Translations under genes and position numbers: made by a program
Source: Penicillus capitatus
Taxonomy: Eukaryota; Chlorophyta
DNA: 64,000 bases
Reading direction: 5' to 3'
NCBI GenBank assembly: GCA_965649825.1
Contig: OZ287697.1
Location: 744,001 to 808,000 of the forward strand
The notes under the pieces: model-generated
Database searches by the model: none
What the model was told of the DNA's origin: nothing
The model's input: only the letters and a program-made list of their open reading frames with translations
Shown here: in pieces, positions 1 through 10,825 of the stretch
Numbering within the stretch: the stretch's first letter is position 1
Layout: each line of letters opens with the position of its first letter

Positions 1-2
1 AA

Positions 3-739
3 GCACTGGCACAAGCAGCACTGTCGCCAGAGGCAAAGGGGAAAGTCGTCCAGTTGATGATCGTTACTGCCACAGGCCCAAGTATCCCCATCCAACATCT
101 CTGACGCGTGCCACCCATCTGTACCTGTGCTTGTTGACAGATGGTTACAACTTTTCACAGCATCGAAGTCTGGTGGAGAGGTTTGAAGAGATTTTCGCAG
201 ACAGCGAGCTTCTCCATGAAGTCATCGATGGGAATCCCCAAACAGTACGTTCTTGTCTGTCCTGCTAACGATGCTAGATAGGTAGTGCTGTACAGTATTC
301 AAAGCGCCGCCTACACTGTTCTGGATGTACGCCGGTGAACAGCTATATTTGCGCCTATTGCTGGCCGAGTCAAGTTTGTGGTGCTTACTTTTGGTGCCCG
401 GAGACTAAGCCTTCGTCCGATCAGTCGTCGAAGAAGAGCGAGACGGATAACAGCAAGACAGAAGCAGAGATCGAAGAACCTGCCGCCGCCGTCTCTGAGC
501 CTGCTCCCAGGTCACGTTCCATAGAAGGCGACATCGAGAGAGCAGCAGCCATTGAGGACGGCGATAAGCGATCTTCGAAATCTCACAAAACAAAATCGAA
601 GAAGGATTCAAAACGGAAATCGAAGTCGACAAAAGGCCGCGGAAAACAGCGAAATCGAAAAAGGGGACATCACAGAAGGACTGACGACAGTCCATCTCTG
701 AAAACAGGCTCCAATAAAAACGCTCATCGCGATCAATGA
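3..739 (+). CDS. uncharacterised protein, C-terminal part (cut by left edge)
   Basis: Four exons read in phase: 3-81, 141-244, 282-334 and 370-739, with GT-AG introns of 59, 37 and 35 nt; the second contains a CTAAC branch-like word. The conserved-looking part is the first ~80 residues (around ALSPEAKGKVVQ and HRSLVERFEEIF). The last ~110 residues are low-complexity, rich in Ser, Lys and Arg, with several basic clusters that could be nuclear or nucleolar localisation signals. I do not recognise the family. The acceptor of exon 3 could instead be 4 nt upstream (277), which would change the frame of the short middle exon. The N-terminus lies outside the window. The spliced reading is inferred only from phase and splice signals, so the middle is less certain than the tail. 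Confidence 0.5.
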
Positions 740-1488
740 CGGCCATTATTTCTTTGCTCTCCCCTTCGTATGCTCGCAACACGACGAGCACCTCATTTCA
801 TTACCCTTATCGTTAACTATTATGGTTTTGCATGTGTTTGTTCCTATTATTGTTGACTGTTGTATCAAGAGCTGATTTTACGTGCTGATGTTAAGAGTAG
901 CTCAGCTGTCGCATTCTCACATTATTACCACTGATCCCTATACTGCATGGATCATTCAATTTGCAGGAATGGTCCGTATCTATACGAGGCGCTGGAGTCT
1001 ACGTATGGCTGGCGTCGTTGGTGTTGTCGTTATGAAACTACAAACCTTGAAATGCGAATAAACTTTTGGCGCACAGTAATGAAGCTGAAAACATGAATAC
1101 TGTAGACCAGTGGTGGTGATCGTAGGTAGCTTGGCTGTTGTACAGCAAAGCAGAAACACAACCTCCGAAACAGTTTTCGCCTGTTTTCATTCCCTAACCC
1201 ACCTCTGATGAAATACTGTGCTGTCTTTACTGACCAAGATTTCATAAAGTAATAAGACCTGTATCCGGTATCGGCTTTTCCATTCAAACACACGAATCCT
1301 ACTCGCAACATCGTCTTGTTATTAGATATCAAGCGAAATCCACAAACATCATCGGTCCGCAGCAACTCGTCAGATAAAAATGCATAGCCATGAACACGAC
1401 GCTGCCGTGTGCTGGACAACAGATCTTTGGATCGACAGACGGAAGGAATCCATGTCCGCAGCTGCTCGCTTAGGCTTTCCTGAACTTC
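740..1488. other. intergenic, no gene seen
   Basis: About 750 bases between the end of the left-edge gene and the stop of the serine-protease homologue on the other strand. One open stretch on the minus strand (1030-1419) has no recognisable motif and no convincing splice context, so I leave it out. Nothing else is supported here. Confidence 0.5.
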
Positions 1489-2610
1489 TTAGACTTCACT
1501 AGAAATGCAATTCTGCCGTGGTCGAGTGTCGGCAAGAGTGTCGATAGACGTCTTACGCGTTTTGTTAATCCAACGGCCGAAAGCGGCGAGGTCCATGAAG
1601 ACGGCTGCGCCCTGTTCGTCGCAATTGCCCGTGGTGTAGGACACAATGCCAATAACCTCTTCGTAGAAAGCAAACAGTGAACTCGGGGGTACCATCAGCG
1701 GACCGCCATCGTCGCCTGATGCGCCGCCGTTATCTTCCGAATCCGACAGCGGAAGGATGTCTCACCCGAACAGACGCTGATGCTCGTCTCGCCCGTGAAG
1801 CAGATCTCATTGTCTCGCACTTCAATGTCATTCTGCTGCGTGCAGGTGTCGTTGGGTACGAAAGAGAGCGGCGAGATCTGGAGAAGATTTGTGTAGGCAC
1901 CTGCTTGGCCACCACGACCGTAGCCAAAAAACTGAAGCGACCCTTTCTTCTGGAACTTCCGATTGCCAATGTTCGCAATGGGCATCAGGCACGACTTCTT
2001 GGCGAGCTTCAGAATCACGAGATCATGTCCATCGCGAATATCTCCCGTCCATTTGGGATGAGGAAACGCACGGACCGTTTCGAGAATCTGTCCATCCAGG
2101 AGCACCGCGTTGCCGCAACGGCACAGAGGAAGGGAGGATACCTCGATGGGTGATTCGAGACTGGTGCCGCCAAGATGGACTTGCGGTTGGACGATAGCTT
2201 GACGCGTAGCTCTGGGATCCACACAGTGTGCCGCAGTGAGGACGGCGTTCTCGGCGATCAAGATACCGCCACAGATGTGCTTCTTTGCCAGCGTTCGATC
2301 TCTGCCTCCACGAAATGTCCCATCCAACATCTTGCTCTATACAATGCAATGGCCGCACTTGATCGAAGCGATGAAGGGAAAGCGGCCCGTTCGTTTGCAA
2401 GAGAAGACGGTAGGTTCAAACATCGTCGCCATGGGAAACCTCGTCGGATACGCTTCGTCCAAGAGTTGGCGACCAGCTGTCAAAAACACCGCTCTTTGTG
2501 CCGTCCTGTCATAAGCGTGTCTGACTGTGGTCTAGGAAAAGGGTGGCATCGATGAAGGTGATGCAGGTCGCCGCTAAGCAGAGGAGCATCCATTTGGTGC
2601 CGGATGACAT
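1489..2610 (-). CDS. secreted trypsin-family (S1) serine protease homologue, catalytic Ser replaced by Asp
   Basis: Exons in gene order 2610-2526, 2476-2343, 2282-1766 and 1715-1489; all phases agree and give 320 aa. Residues ~1-20 form a signal peptide (M-S-S-G-T-K followed by a hydrophobic core). The trypsin fold is clear: the histidine box LTAAHC, the aspartate in GHDLVILKL, paired cysteines and the C-terminal W-I-N segment. At the site where active enzymes read GDSGGP, the exon 3/4 junction gives GDDGGP, so the nucleophile serine is Asp (codon GAT). No R-IVGG activation site is seen in the N-terminal exon. Family knowledge says such proteins are usually non-catalytic binding or regulatory homologues. 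The last intron is 50 nt and splits the C-S-G codon right before this motif, so the replacement depends on that splice being right, although the GACGATGGC codons are plain in the DNA. Confidence 0.8.
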
Positions 2611-3097
2611 TCTTAGCAGCAAATCAGCGAAATGCGTCGTCCGATATTGCGGATACTGTACCAGAGGGCGGCAGATGCGGAGGACAATGGACGGTAGATA
2701 GAGTGACGGTTAGAGAATGCCTGGAGGCCTCGCGTTTCTTCTGTTTTTCTTGTTTGACGACTCATGATGTCATTTCATGTTTGATCAAGGCAGCGACAAA
2801 TGCTCCCCATCAAAACGTGAGCTGCTGCGATTTGTGCCTCTGAACGCGCATCGGTCTTCCTCAGCCACGAAACGGCGCTTTTCGGCATATTTAAGAGTGA
2901 GAAACGACCTCTTTGCGATTGCGGTCCGAAAGTCGCCTCCAAGAGCTCCTTTTTTCGCCAAACCAGCTCGTTCGCGGTTCTTAACGAAACGCGTCACGTT
3001 TCGAGCGCCTCGCCGTATCTCTGAGGGCGACTGTCAAGGGCGTGTTCGTTTGTTCGCCTTCTGGGCTTGTGTGAGAAAAGAGTGTGACGTAGGGACG
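2611..3097. promoter_or_regulatory. head-to-head intergenic region
   Basis: The protease homologue (minus) and the SAPS gene (plus) start 487 bases apart and must share this region for both promoters and 5' leaders. A plus-strand frame is open from 2777 into the SAPS gene, but family alignment puts that gene's start at 3098. No clear TATA box was identified. Confidence 0.4.
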
Positions 3098-5333
3098 ATG
3101 TTTTGGAAGGTCACCGGGTTCTCTATGACCTCTCCGATCGATACAATCCTGGAGAAGTCGCAATTTACATTAGAAGAGCTTCTGAAGGAAGACGATTTGA
3201 TCCAGGAATGCCGATCCCTCAACGGCCGCCTGATCAATTTCTTGGCAAGCAAAGAAAACGTCGAGGCCATGTTACAGCACATGCTGCATCTGCCATCATC
3301 ACCACATCATCCCGAAAAACAGGTCACCGTTGAAGCAGTCAAGCGCCTTTCCTGGCAGTCCTGTGAAGTCTTCTGCTGCGAAGTGGATCCGATCTTCTCC
3401 ATCTTGCTGGAGAACGAAGATACGATGCGTCTGTTTCTGAGTATAGTGGATTCCAAAGAGGCCATCGATGCCACCACCGCTGGGTACTTTGGAAGAGTCA
3501 TGAATCACCTCTTGTTGAGAAGACCTGTCCAGATCACACACTTTCTGACGGAACATCGACAGTACATCGTGAAGTTCATTGATCATTTAGAAGACACGTC
3601 CATTGCTGATGTGACCGTGAAGTTGTTGGGTGCTGACGAACAAACGAATACCCAGCTGCCAACAAACTACATCCACTGGATCTCGCAGACGGATGCACTG
3701 CAGCGCGTTATTGCTCGATTGAATGCGTCCGAAACGATGAGTGTCCAGAGAAACGCTGCCCATGTGCTGATTGCCATTATTCGGTCGCAGCCGTCTCCAC
3801 TGGCAAGAGAACTGGCAAGTGGGGAGAATCTCCAACACCTGCTGCAGCATGTCATGAGTGACGATGGGGAGGTCTCCGTTCCCATCCTCAATGTCATCAT
3901 CTCTTCGCTGGATCCCAGAAAACGTCCACTCAATGGACTGCGCTCGCTGTCAGCGACGGCAAGCTATGACGACATCGTGGAGAGCAATCTGTTTCAGCAA
4001 CTGTCGCAGAAACTGACAGCACTGTTGCCACGTCTCGGGCAGAAACTGAGGCAGAGTCCTCAGGGAGAGCGCCAGAACACCCCTTACGGTGCCCTGGTTC
4101 CTCCCTTGGGCCCAGCACGTCTGAAAATCATAGAAGTCTTTGCCATTCTGATGAATACGAGATCGGAGGCTGTTATGCAAGGATTAATGGTATCGCAGAC
4201 AATGGAATCGTGTATGGAGCTCTTTATGAGCTATCCTTTCCACAATCTATTGCATCAGAATGTCCTTTCCATCCTCACAAATGCCCTCGCCTTTGAGTAC
4301 CAGCCTTTGCTGGAATTGCTCTTTCAAAAGCTTAAACTCTCTCAATGGATCACACAGTTGCCACTGACGATCACCTCGACCAAAACAACTCTCTACTCGC
4401 CTCGCAAATCGCCATTGCTGGAGAATGGATGCTCTTCGGAAGAGGAGACACTCGAGAAGACACAGGAGGCCCTTCGTGTTGGCTACATGGGTCATGTCAT
4501 TCTTCTGTCAAATCAAATCATCCAAGCTGCTAAGACAAACACATACATTGCAGCGCAGTTACGCTCCGACAGCAGTTGGCAGACGCATGTATCGACAGTG
4601 GTGCTGCCGATCAATCTGAAGGAGGATCTGAGTTCATGGGAATGCGGTCGTCCCCCGGAATTGGCACTCAAAGATACTGTCGATGATCACGGGGACATCA
4701 CTCTGCCGTCCTCTTCCAACGGCACCTGCTACAAAGGGAACTTCGGTAATTCCAGCCACGGCATTTCGCCTCTATGCTTGCTTGGATGTGCAGAGGATGA
4801 TGATGAAGAAGACGAAGATGAAGAGGGGGACGAAGCGGGGGAGAGTATTGGCCTTCAGTGGAGACCAGATGTTTTAACATCCGAAGAGGGAGAAGTTTCA
4901 GGAACGGTGGCCATGTTCTCGAGGATGGGATTACAGGAGCCAAAATCCATTGCCCAGAAAGAGATGTCCGATTCAACCTCCAGCAGCAGCAACAGCACTT
5001 CGTCCTCATCGAACAGCTCATCAGGTGCATCATCCACATCGAGTGAGGAAGACGGAGCGGAGGGGGAGGAAAGATTGATCATGGTTTCGCCGCAAGCGTT
5101 ATTGGAGAGTCTGTCAAAGGAGCACAGCACAAGTATAGAGTCCTCGTCATTCCTTGAGCCAATGGTGCTGATAGAGGACGGGTGGTTGTGCAGATGATGA
5201 GAGAGAGAAGACAGAGAAGGAGGCGAGCACTTCTGAAGCTGTCGAGGAAGAGCCGTCAGGGCTCGATGCCTTTAGCGCCTATAATTTCTGGAAACTGGAT
5301 ATATCCGATGTCGATTTGTTGCCTCCGGAATGA
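3098..5333 (+). CDS. SAPS-domain protein, PP6-type phosphatase regulatory subunit
   Basis: Exons 3098-5132 and 5194-5333 give 724 aa. The start M-F-W-K and the following T-L-E-E-L-L-K-E-D-D-L block match the conserved N-terminus of SAPS proteins (yeast SAP, animal PPP6R), which bind the PP6/Sit4 catalytic subunit and act in cytosolic cell-cycle and damage signalling. Residues ~1-480 are alpha-helical ARM-like SAPS sequence. From ~570 the protein becomes acidic (D-D-E-E-D-E-D-E-E run) and then Ser/Thr-rich, as is usual for the tail. The long first exon stays open to 5197, but splicing from A|GTATAG at 5132 to CAG at 5193 (61 nt) enters a frame that ends in a short hydrophobic-acidic tail, N-F-W-K-L-D-I-S, and TGA at 5331. 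That last exon is a proposal; the SAPS assignment itself is firm. Confidence 0.88.
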
Positions 5334-5526
5334 AAGTGCGTGTCTTTTGGTGAGGGAGATCTGCACGTATCTCCCAGAGATTGATTTATAGAACGTGTCT
5401 TTACACTGTTTAAATCATCCGAACAGTCATATTTCAAACCATCCGTACAGTAGCCTCACATATTCTGCTAGATGCCTGCTCAGCTCACGCAGCTTCATCT
5501 TCTGATTCTGACACAGATGGATCGTA

Positions 5527-7011
5527 TCACACGCGCATTTTTTCGAATTCGGTATGGTCGGGGTAGGAGGGGAGATAGGGTAAGGGATCTCTCGGCGGTC
5601 CTCTGCAGAACTTGGCGTGGTGGACGATGTACAGATCTTTAAGTGGATTGCACAGTCCGGCGCATTCGTTCCTCAAAATCCCGATGGCTGCTGAGGAGCA
5701 TCGTGTGGCGCAGAGTCGCATGTCTTCAAAGTGTGTGACGTTCTGCCCCAGCATCCAAGAACCAACGGTTACGTCTTCATTGGCAAAAATCCTCAGCGTG
5801 TGAAAGTTACGCAGAATTACGTTCTCGACGACCGACTTGTGCATCGCATAGATACTCCCGTAGGCATGGAGGTAGTAATCGGAGCCGAAGAGAAGGTGCT
5901 GCGGTTCATACCAGCGTGAATCTTCTGTTGTCCAGACGTGGCCATGTTTCATGCAACCCACATACGTTGCTCCCATTTTGTCCCATTGCTTCATCGCCAG
6001 CAGTGTCCTCTCGATCATGTAATAGACATCATCATCCACCTTGACAACCCAGTCTGGATCGTACAGAGACATAGCCGCCGCAAAGAACGTTTTGGTTTTG
6101 TTGGTCAGTCCATAATACGATTCCTAAACACACAATACCCACATCAGCCTTCTACCATTGGACACATGGGGTCAGACGGTGATGGGTAATCGCAAGAAGT
6201 CCTGGTACGTTGCTTCCTCTTCGTTCAGAAGCTGCTGCTCCTGTGGATCCGCAGAATTACCCGCAATAAATCGCACCACGATGCCTTGCTCCTTCTCCAA
6301 TCTATGCATTCATATGCCGCAGACATGAGCATTGGCGGCGGGAGTGTAAGAGGGATGGATGACCTGGTTCGTTCTTCGACGGTGTCTGGAAACCACGTCT
6401 CTCTCAGGACTTGACGTCGTCGTCGATAATCGTACCGCAGTTTCTGTTCTTGACTTTGATTCTCTTTCCTTCCCGCATCATTAATTCCCGTCTGGCAGCA
6501 AAACGAACATAAGAGATGGAATGCACCCATGAAACGTCATTCTCACAAAGACGCCGACAAAGAGGCGAATTTTGGGTCGATCGTAGTTCGGCACCGTATC
6601 CACGTTTTTTGCCTTTTCGATCGCCGCCGTAATGCGGCCACTCAACTTTTCAGCTGCATTACCATCCGACCCTGTCGCACTTCCGCCGTTGAAAGCGTCT
6701 ATAACGGTGCGGAATTCTCCCTTGAGCGAGACAAGGACTTGCGTGAAGGTCGTATTCGTCACGCCGTCTCCTCCCACGAGCAAAGCATCAAGTTTCGTTT
6801 CAATCGCTTTCAAATGTCCGAGGAGTTGTCCTTCGACCATCAGACTGTCCGGCGTTGGACATGGACCAAACCGACGGTCGTTTTGACTGCCGTACCCAGC
6901 ATGACTCGAACGCGAAATAATAAAGTGAAAGATAAGGGTCAACGAGGCAAGGCCCACTAAAAAGAGCGATGAGACGCCGCGTGACGCGCGCGAGGATGGC
7001 GGAAGACGCAT
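5527..7011 (-). CDS. GT31 family beta-1,3-galactosyltransferase, plant HPGT-like
   Basis: Exons 7011-6547, 6491-6364, 6301-6178 and 6123-5527 give 437 aa with consistent phases. It is a type II membrane protein: a short cytosolic tail, one TM segment near residues 12-34, then a lumenal stem and catalytic domain. Family marks are LRETWFP, the metal-binding VDDD motif and the NEDVTVGSW motif. The C-terminal cysteine-rich block (C-A-T-R-C ... C-A-G-L-C) is typical of plant hydroxyproline O-galactosyltransferases and related enzymes, so a role in Golgi O-glycosylation using UDP-galactose is likely. The acceptor substrate cannot be told. Its start lies 235 bases from that of BRF1 on the opposite strand, so the two genes probably share a promoter region. 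Confidence 0.88.
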
Positions 7012-7246
7012 CGTGCGGGAATCGGAAAAGCAACAACAATGACGTCACCACAAGAGATGATGACATGCATCATCATCATCGTCGACTGCATTCCCCCTGC
7101 TCATGTTGCTCATTCCATCCATTCCTCTGCGTTTCGAGGCGTTTGGCGATTTCGAGGGAGGTACGGTGCCGTTGCTGGACGCGTGCCCGACGACAAGACG
7201 TCTTGTAGCTGAGAGCTGTGAGCGATTTGACGTGTGGCCTTGTCCG

Positions 7247-9489
7247 ATGGTCTGGTGCGCACACTGCAAGACGGACGTAACCGCCGAAGATGACTATCAG
7301 GCTGGATACTCGTGAGAAACATCGTACTTTTGCGTCGCACTCGCATTGAGCATCGTCCTCTGCATTGGATTGACGTCCGTTGTGCGATAGGTGTTGTCCA
7401 CTCTGCGGAGCGGTGCTTGTCGAAGGGACGTACGAAAACGCCATTAGTTTTGGAGAAGAGGGCGGTATGATTGGCCAGATCCTCTCCGATGAGAAAAAAC
7501 CGCAACAGGGAGGGGGAACGTCGGAAAGGGGTTTCCACGAAATCTCACTCCTCGTCGACCAGCTCAGAATTCACCCACGCGACGACACGATCGACGCGGC
7601 GCTTCGACTCTATAAGATGGCAGTCCATCGTGGATTCCTCAAAGGACGTCGTTCCAGTCAAGTGCAACAACGCTTCTGTGTGTACCATGGTCCGATGTCT
7701 GGATCCAGGTCGCGGCGTGCTGTATCTATATCATGTGCCGAACGGATAAGCGGCCTTATCTCCTGATCGATTTCTCCGATGCGCTGAGGGTGAATGTGTA
7801 CGTGCTGGGATGTGTGTTTCTGGATTTGTGTTATCTGTTCAAACTGGATGAACATCCCATTGTGCTGAGTCCTGTCGATCCATCGCTGTTTATACATCGA
7901 TATGTGGATCGACTCAACTTTGGTGGCAAGGCATCAGCCGTGACTCAGTCGACACTGAAGCTTATTAAGAGTATGAATCGAGATTGGATTCAGACAGGAC
8001 GGAAGCCGTCAGGAATCTGTGCAGCTGCACTGTTCATCGCCTCACACATGCACAGTGAGAAAAGACGCCGCATCGAAGCGTACAGGCAAGGACGGTTTGG
8101 ATGATGAGGTTTGTGTCTGGCCAGATGTGCCCAAGATGAAGAGAGATATTATCTATGTGGCGAGAATTGGTGTGTCGACAGTGGCAAAGCGTTTGACAGA
8201 GTTCTCCAAAACGAAGCCTGGGAAGCTCAATGCCGAGGAGTTCCATCAAGAGGCGCTCAAAATGGAAAAGATGGAACAGGCATTGTTGACGCATCCCATC
8301 GATGCTGTCACATCCGAAAGCTCCTCGCGGTGTCATCACTTGGAGAACGGGGCAGGGGCTTTTGCATGTGGCATGTGTCGAAACTGCTATCTACAGTACT
8401 TGACAATCTCGGGTGGCATTTTCGAAGGAACTGCCGATCCACCTGCCTTCGTCAAGTCTCACTCTCTCACAGAGAAACTCATTTACATATCCATCTTTTC
8501 AGAAATGTCAAGAAAAGGACCATGAGTGTTGGTCGGATCTTTCGTCTGGCCAACGATCTTGAAGTGGATGAAGAAGAGAGGCGCGTTTTGGACCAAGAGA
8601 TGCGTGAAGCGCCAGGTATGATGCATCTTGACCGGCATCGATGGCGTGACGGTGCGTGCTGTTGTAGCGGTCGAAGAAGTGGAGGCCGAAATGGACAATG
8701 CATTGTCGAGCGAGCAACTCCATCCTCTGTTGCAAACGCCGACAGAAGACTGGTCTTCCCTTGTCGAAACACCCGTTTCCAGACCAGTGATCCCACCTGA
8801 AACGCCATGCCGTCCTTCTTCTGGTCCCGTCGGCGAAGCGCTCCTAGGCTTCAATCAAGAAGAAGAGTTCGAGGAGGATCTGCCTTTTGATGATGAAGAA
8901 GACGACATGCCAGTGGACGACATCAGAGGTTTGTCGCCGTTTCTTCTGCCCATTCCTTCACCTTCGGCAGCAGCAACCGTAGGAGCGGTGATCGAAGTGG
9001 ATATGCTAGAGGACATTACAGAAGAGGACATTGCCGATTACATCTTGCCACCAGAAGAGGTAGAACAGAAGACACTGTGGTGGAAAGAGCTGCACAAGTC
9101 TGCCCCTGATCGCATGGTCATCTCTGTTTTGAAAGGGCCTTTCCTCAAGGGAGCATCTGAAGAAGGCGGCCTTGCGGAAAGAACGTCCTGTCGAGAAGGA
9201 CAAGAAACGAAGACGATCGGTCAAGAAAGCACGAACGAACCCACAAGAGTACTCCAGTGCCTTCGAGGCGGTCAAAGGCATGTTGGAAGAGAAGGGACTG
9301 AGCTCCAAGATAAACTATGATAATCTCGAGGCGCTCTTTGCGGAAGGATCCGAAGAGACTGCTGCACCGGCGCCGGCAACACCACAGCCACCCCGAAACG
9401 ACAAGAAAGAGAGCTTCTTTCTGCGTTCCCTTTCGTTTCGAAAAGCGGAACGGCGGCCGAAGAAACGATTGGATGGCTTATTTGACTGA
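7247..9489 (+). CDS. BRF1: TFIIIB subunit BRF1 (TFIIB-related factor)
   Basis: Seven exons (7247-7311, 7391-7661, 7709-8054, 8125-8455, 8503-8615, 8668-9097, 9150-9489) splice in phase to 631 aa. BRF1 recruits RNA polymerase III to tRNA and 5S genes in the nucleus. The N-terminus carries a zinc ribbon (C-A-H-C near residue 4 and C-C-P-L-C-G just after the first intron). Two cyclin folds follow, with the typical PYLLIDFSD block and the second repeat around RDIIYVARIG. Residues DPPAFVK mark the start of the BRF-specific C-terminal half. The acidic region ends in D-I-A-D-Y-I-L, matching BRF homology block II, followed by a Lys/Arg-rich tail. Introns are 46-79 nt. Each splice was checked by restoring conserved sequence across the junction, so the model is well supported. 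Confidence 0.93.
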
Positions 9490-9538
9490 CCCACGGCGAT
9501 CGATCTCAGGCAGTCATGTTATTTCATCGGAAGTATTT

Positions 9539-10123
9539 TTAGATAACAAAGTAATCTGTTTTGTCGATCTGTTTTTCAATTTTGGTCGCCTTTTCGGCCG
9601 AGATGCCCAACATCTCACGCAGTTGTAACAGAGTGGCATAGTCTGGCGGTACTTCGGCATTCCGCAGATGTATGCGATAGAGGCCTTCCAACTACATCAG
9701 ACCAGACACTGTTGATGTGACAGCACGTCACATTACGGTCTCACATCTTTTGGTGAATTTTGGGCAAGGAGGAGTTCTGAACGGCAGATTGCATTCTCTT
9801 TCAACGCGCGTTGTAGTTCCACTATCACCCTGCCCTTACAATGCTGTCATGTCAGCAAAAGAGTGAGAGATCTCGACCTTGCAGGGGCACTGGCATTCAT
9901 AAAGCCGATTGCGCGGTGGACATAGATCGATTGCCGTGTCCGGGCCGCCGCTCTTCGATAGGCCTCTTCACCATTCTTTTGTACATCAGACATGTCACAT
10001 CAAACAGAAATGTGAGATCTTTACCACAATGTCGTCCGCGACAGAGGGACGGAAACGTTCTCGGACAGGATTGTAAAGTAAGGCACCAAGGACCAACGCT
10101 GCCAAGGGCAAGAGCCAATTCAT
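9539..10123 (-). CDS. small single-TM protein, unknown function
   Basis: Four exons (10123-10025, 9975-9891, 9821-9745, 9691-9539) splice in phase to 137 aa. The first ~18 residues (M-N-W-L-L-P-L-A-A-L-V-L-G) form a hydrophobic anchor. The remainder is helical, with a repeated theme of a short amphipathic helix and a 'QLREMLGIS' block near the end. This block resembles helical repeats seen in some plastid envelope proteins such as Tic110, but the likeness is weak and I do not assign a function. Two introns carry the GATGTGAC word described under findings. The gene is tail-to-tail with BRF1 (49 bases between stops). An open minus-strand stretch upstream (10139-10480) might add an N-terminal exon, but no in-phase splice was found. 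Confidence 0.55.
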
Positions 10124-10501
10124 GGTCACACTGAAACGTCACATCTCGATAGCATTCGAAATGGGACGATGCGACCGCTGTTGCGTGGGAGGCGGCATGA
10201 CGGGAGGCTTGCTCTCCACTTGAGTGTGATAGACCTGTTGTCCCTTGGCGGCTACTGTGCCCAGGGATCGACGTTGTCGCGTCTCTCTCCCTTCTCTTCT
10301 GCGTTGTTGCAGTGCCGTCACATCAGACGTTTGTCTCACTCTATTTCTACAGTTTCGCACGAAAAGGCCGAGCGCCTTCCATTGGCCCGAGAGAGCCGAC
10401 ATTGTGATCGGCATCATCATGAATGGCAAGCAAATGACATCTCGTTGCATTCCTGCCGGCGCCATTCTTTTGCCATGCCTCAACCACGTCGACGTCCAGA
10501 A
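10124..10501. other. short divergent intergenic region with an unresolved minus-strand frame
   Basis: Lies between the starts of the small TM protein (minus) and the small tail-anchored protein (plus). On the minus strand a frame containing a hydrophobic, Met-rich stretch (around 10,400-10,460) is followed by a plausible 46-nt GT-AG intron near 10,290-10,335 that contains TCTGATGTGAC. This may be an exon of an undetected small membrane protein or of the gene at 9539-10123. I could not build a complete model. Confidence 0.3.
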
Positions 10502-10748
10502 ATGAGTCTGCCGAAGGGAAAGAAGCAGAAGACGACGACGAAGTCCGATTCCATCATAGACCGTCTGCGGTCTATATACAAAACTCAATGGGAAAACGAT
10601 AAAAACCGAGCAACCAACAAGGCGCTCTCCACCTCTCTGCTTTCACTTACCTCACTGTCACATCCTTCAGGTGCTCCTCAAAGCTCTGAGCATGTTTGTT
10701 GGTGGAGTCATCGCCTATCGTACAATCGGCGATTCGCTTTTCATTTGA
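10502..10748 (+). CDS. 65-aa tail-anchored protein, unknown
   Basis: Exons 10502-10621 and 10671-10748 give a 65-residue protein: a Lys-rich N-terminus, a charged helix (D-S-I-I-D-R-L-R-S-I-Y), then a single C-terminal hydrophobic segment A-L-S-M-F-V-G-G-V-I-A-Y ending near the stop. The arrangement is that of small tail-anchored organelle membrane proteins, for example small TOM-complex subunits, but I see no decisive family motif. The intron reads AAG|GC...CAG (49 nt) and keeps phase 0. No GT donor is available that would give an open frame, so this is one of the GC-AG introns noted below. The size makes any claim cautious. Confidence 0.5.
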
Positions 10749-10825
10749 CCGGCGAGGCGAGAAGAGTGCGAAACAGTGACACAAATGTTGAGATGTAATC
10801 TCATCTGCTTTACCAAATGCGGGTT

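Noticed and set aside
3-240. Single continuous frame with no stop from base 2 to 270
   Set aside because: Reading straight through gives an unlikely protein; splicing at A|GT (81) and CAG (140) yields a better frame with consistent phase, so I treated 82-140 as an intron.
1030-1419. Minus-strand open frame of 129 codons
   Set aside because: No conserved motif, no splice partner, and composition like the surrounding intergenic DNA.
2777-3097. N-terminal extension of the SAPS protein (107 extra codons)
   Set aside because: The family begins at M-F-W-K; the extension is Arg/Ser-rich, unconserved, and probably 5' leader.
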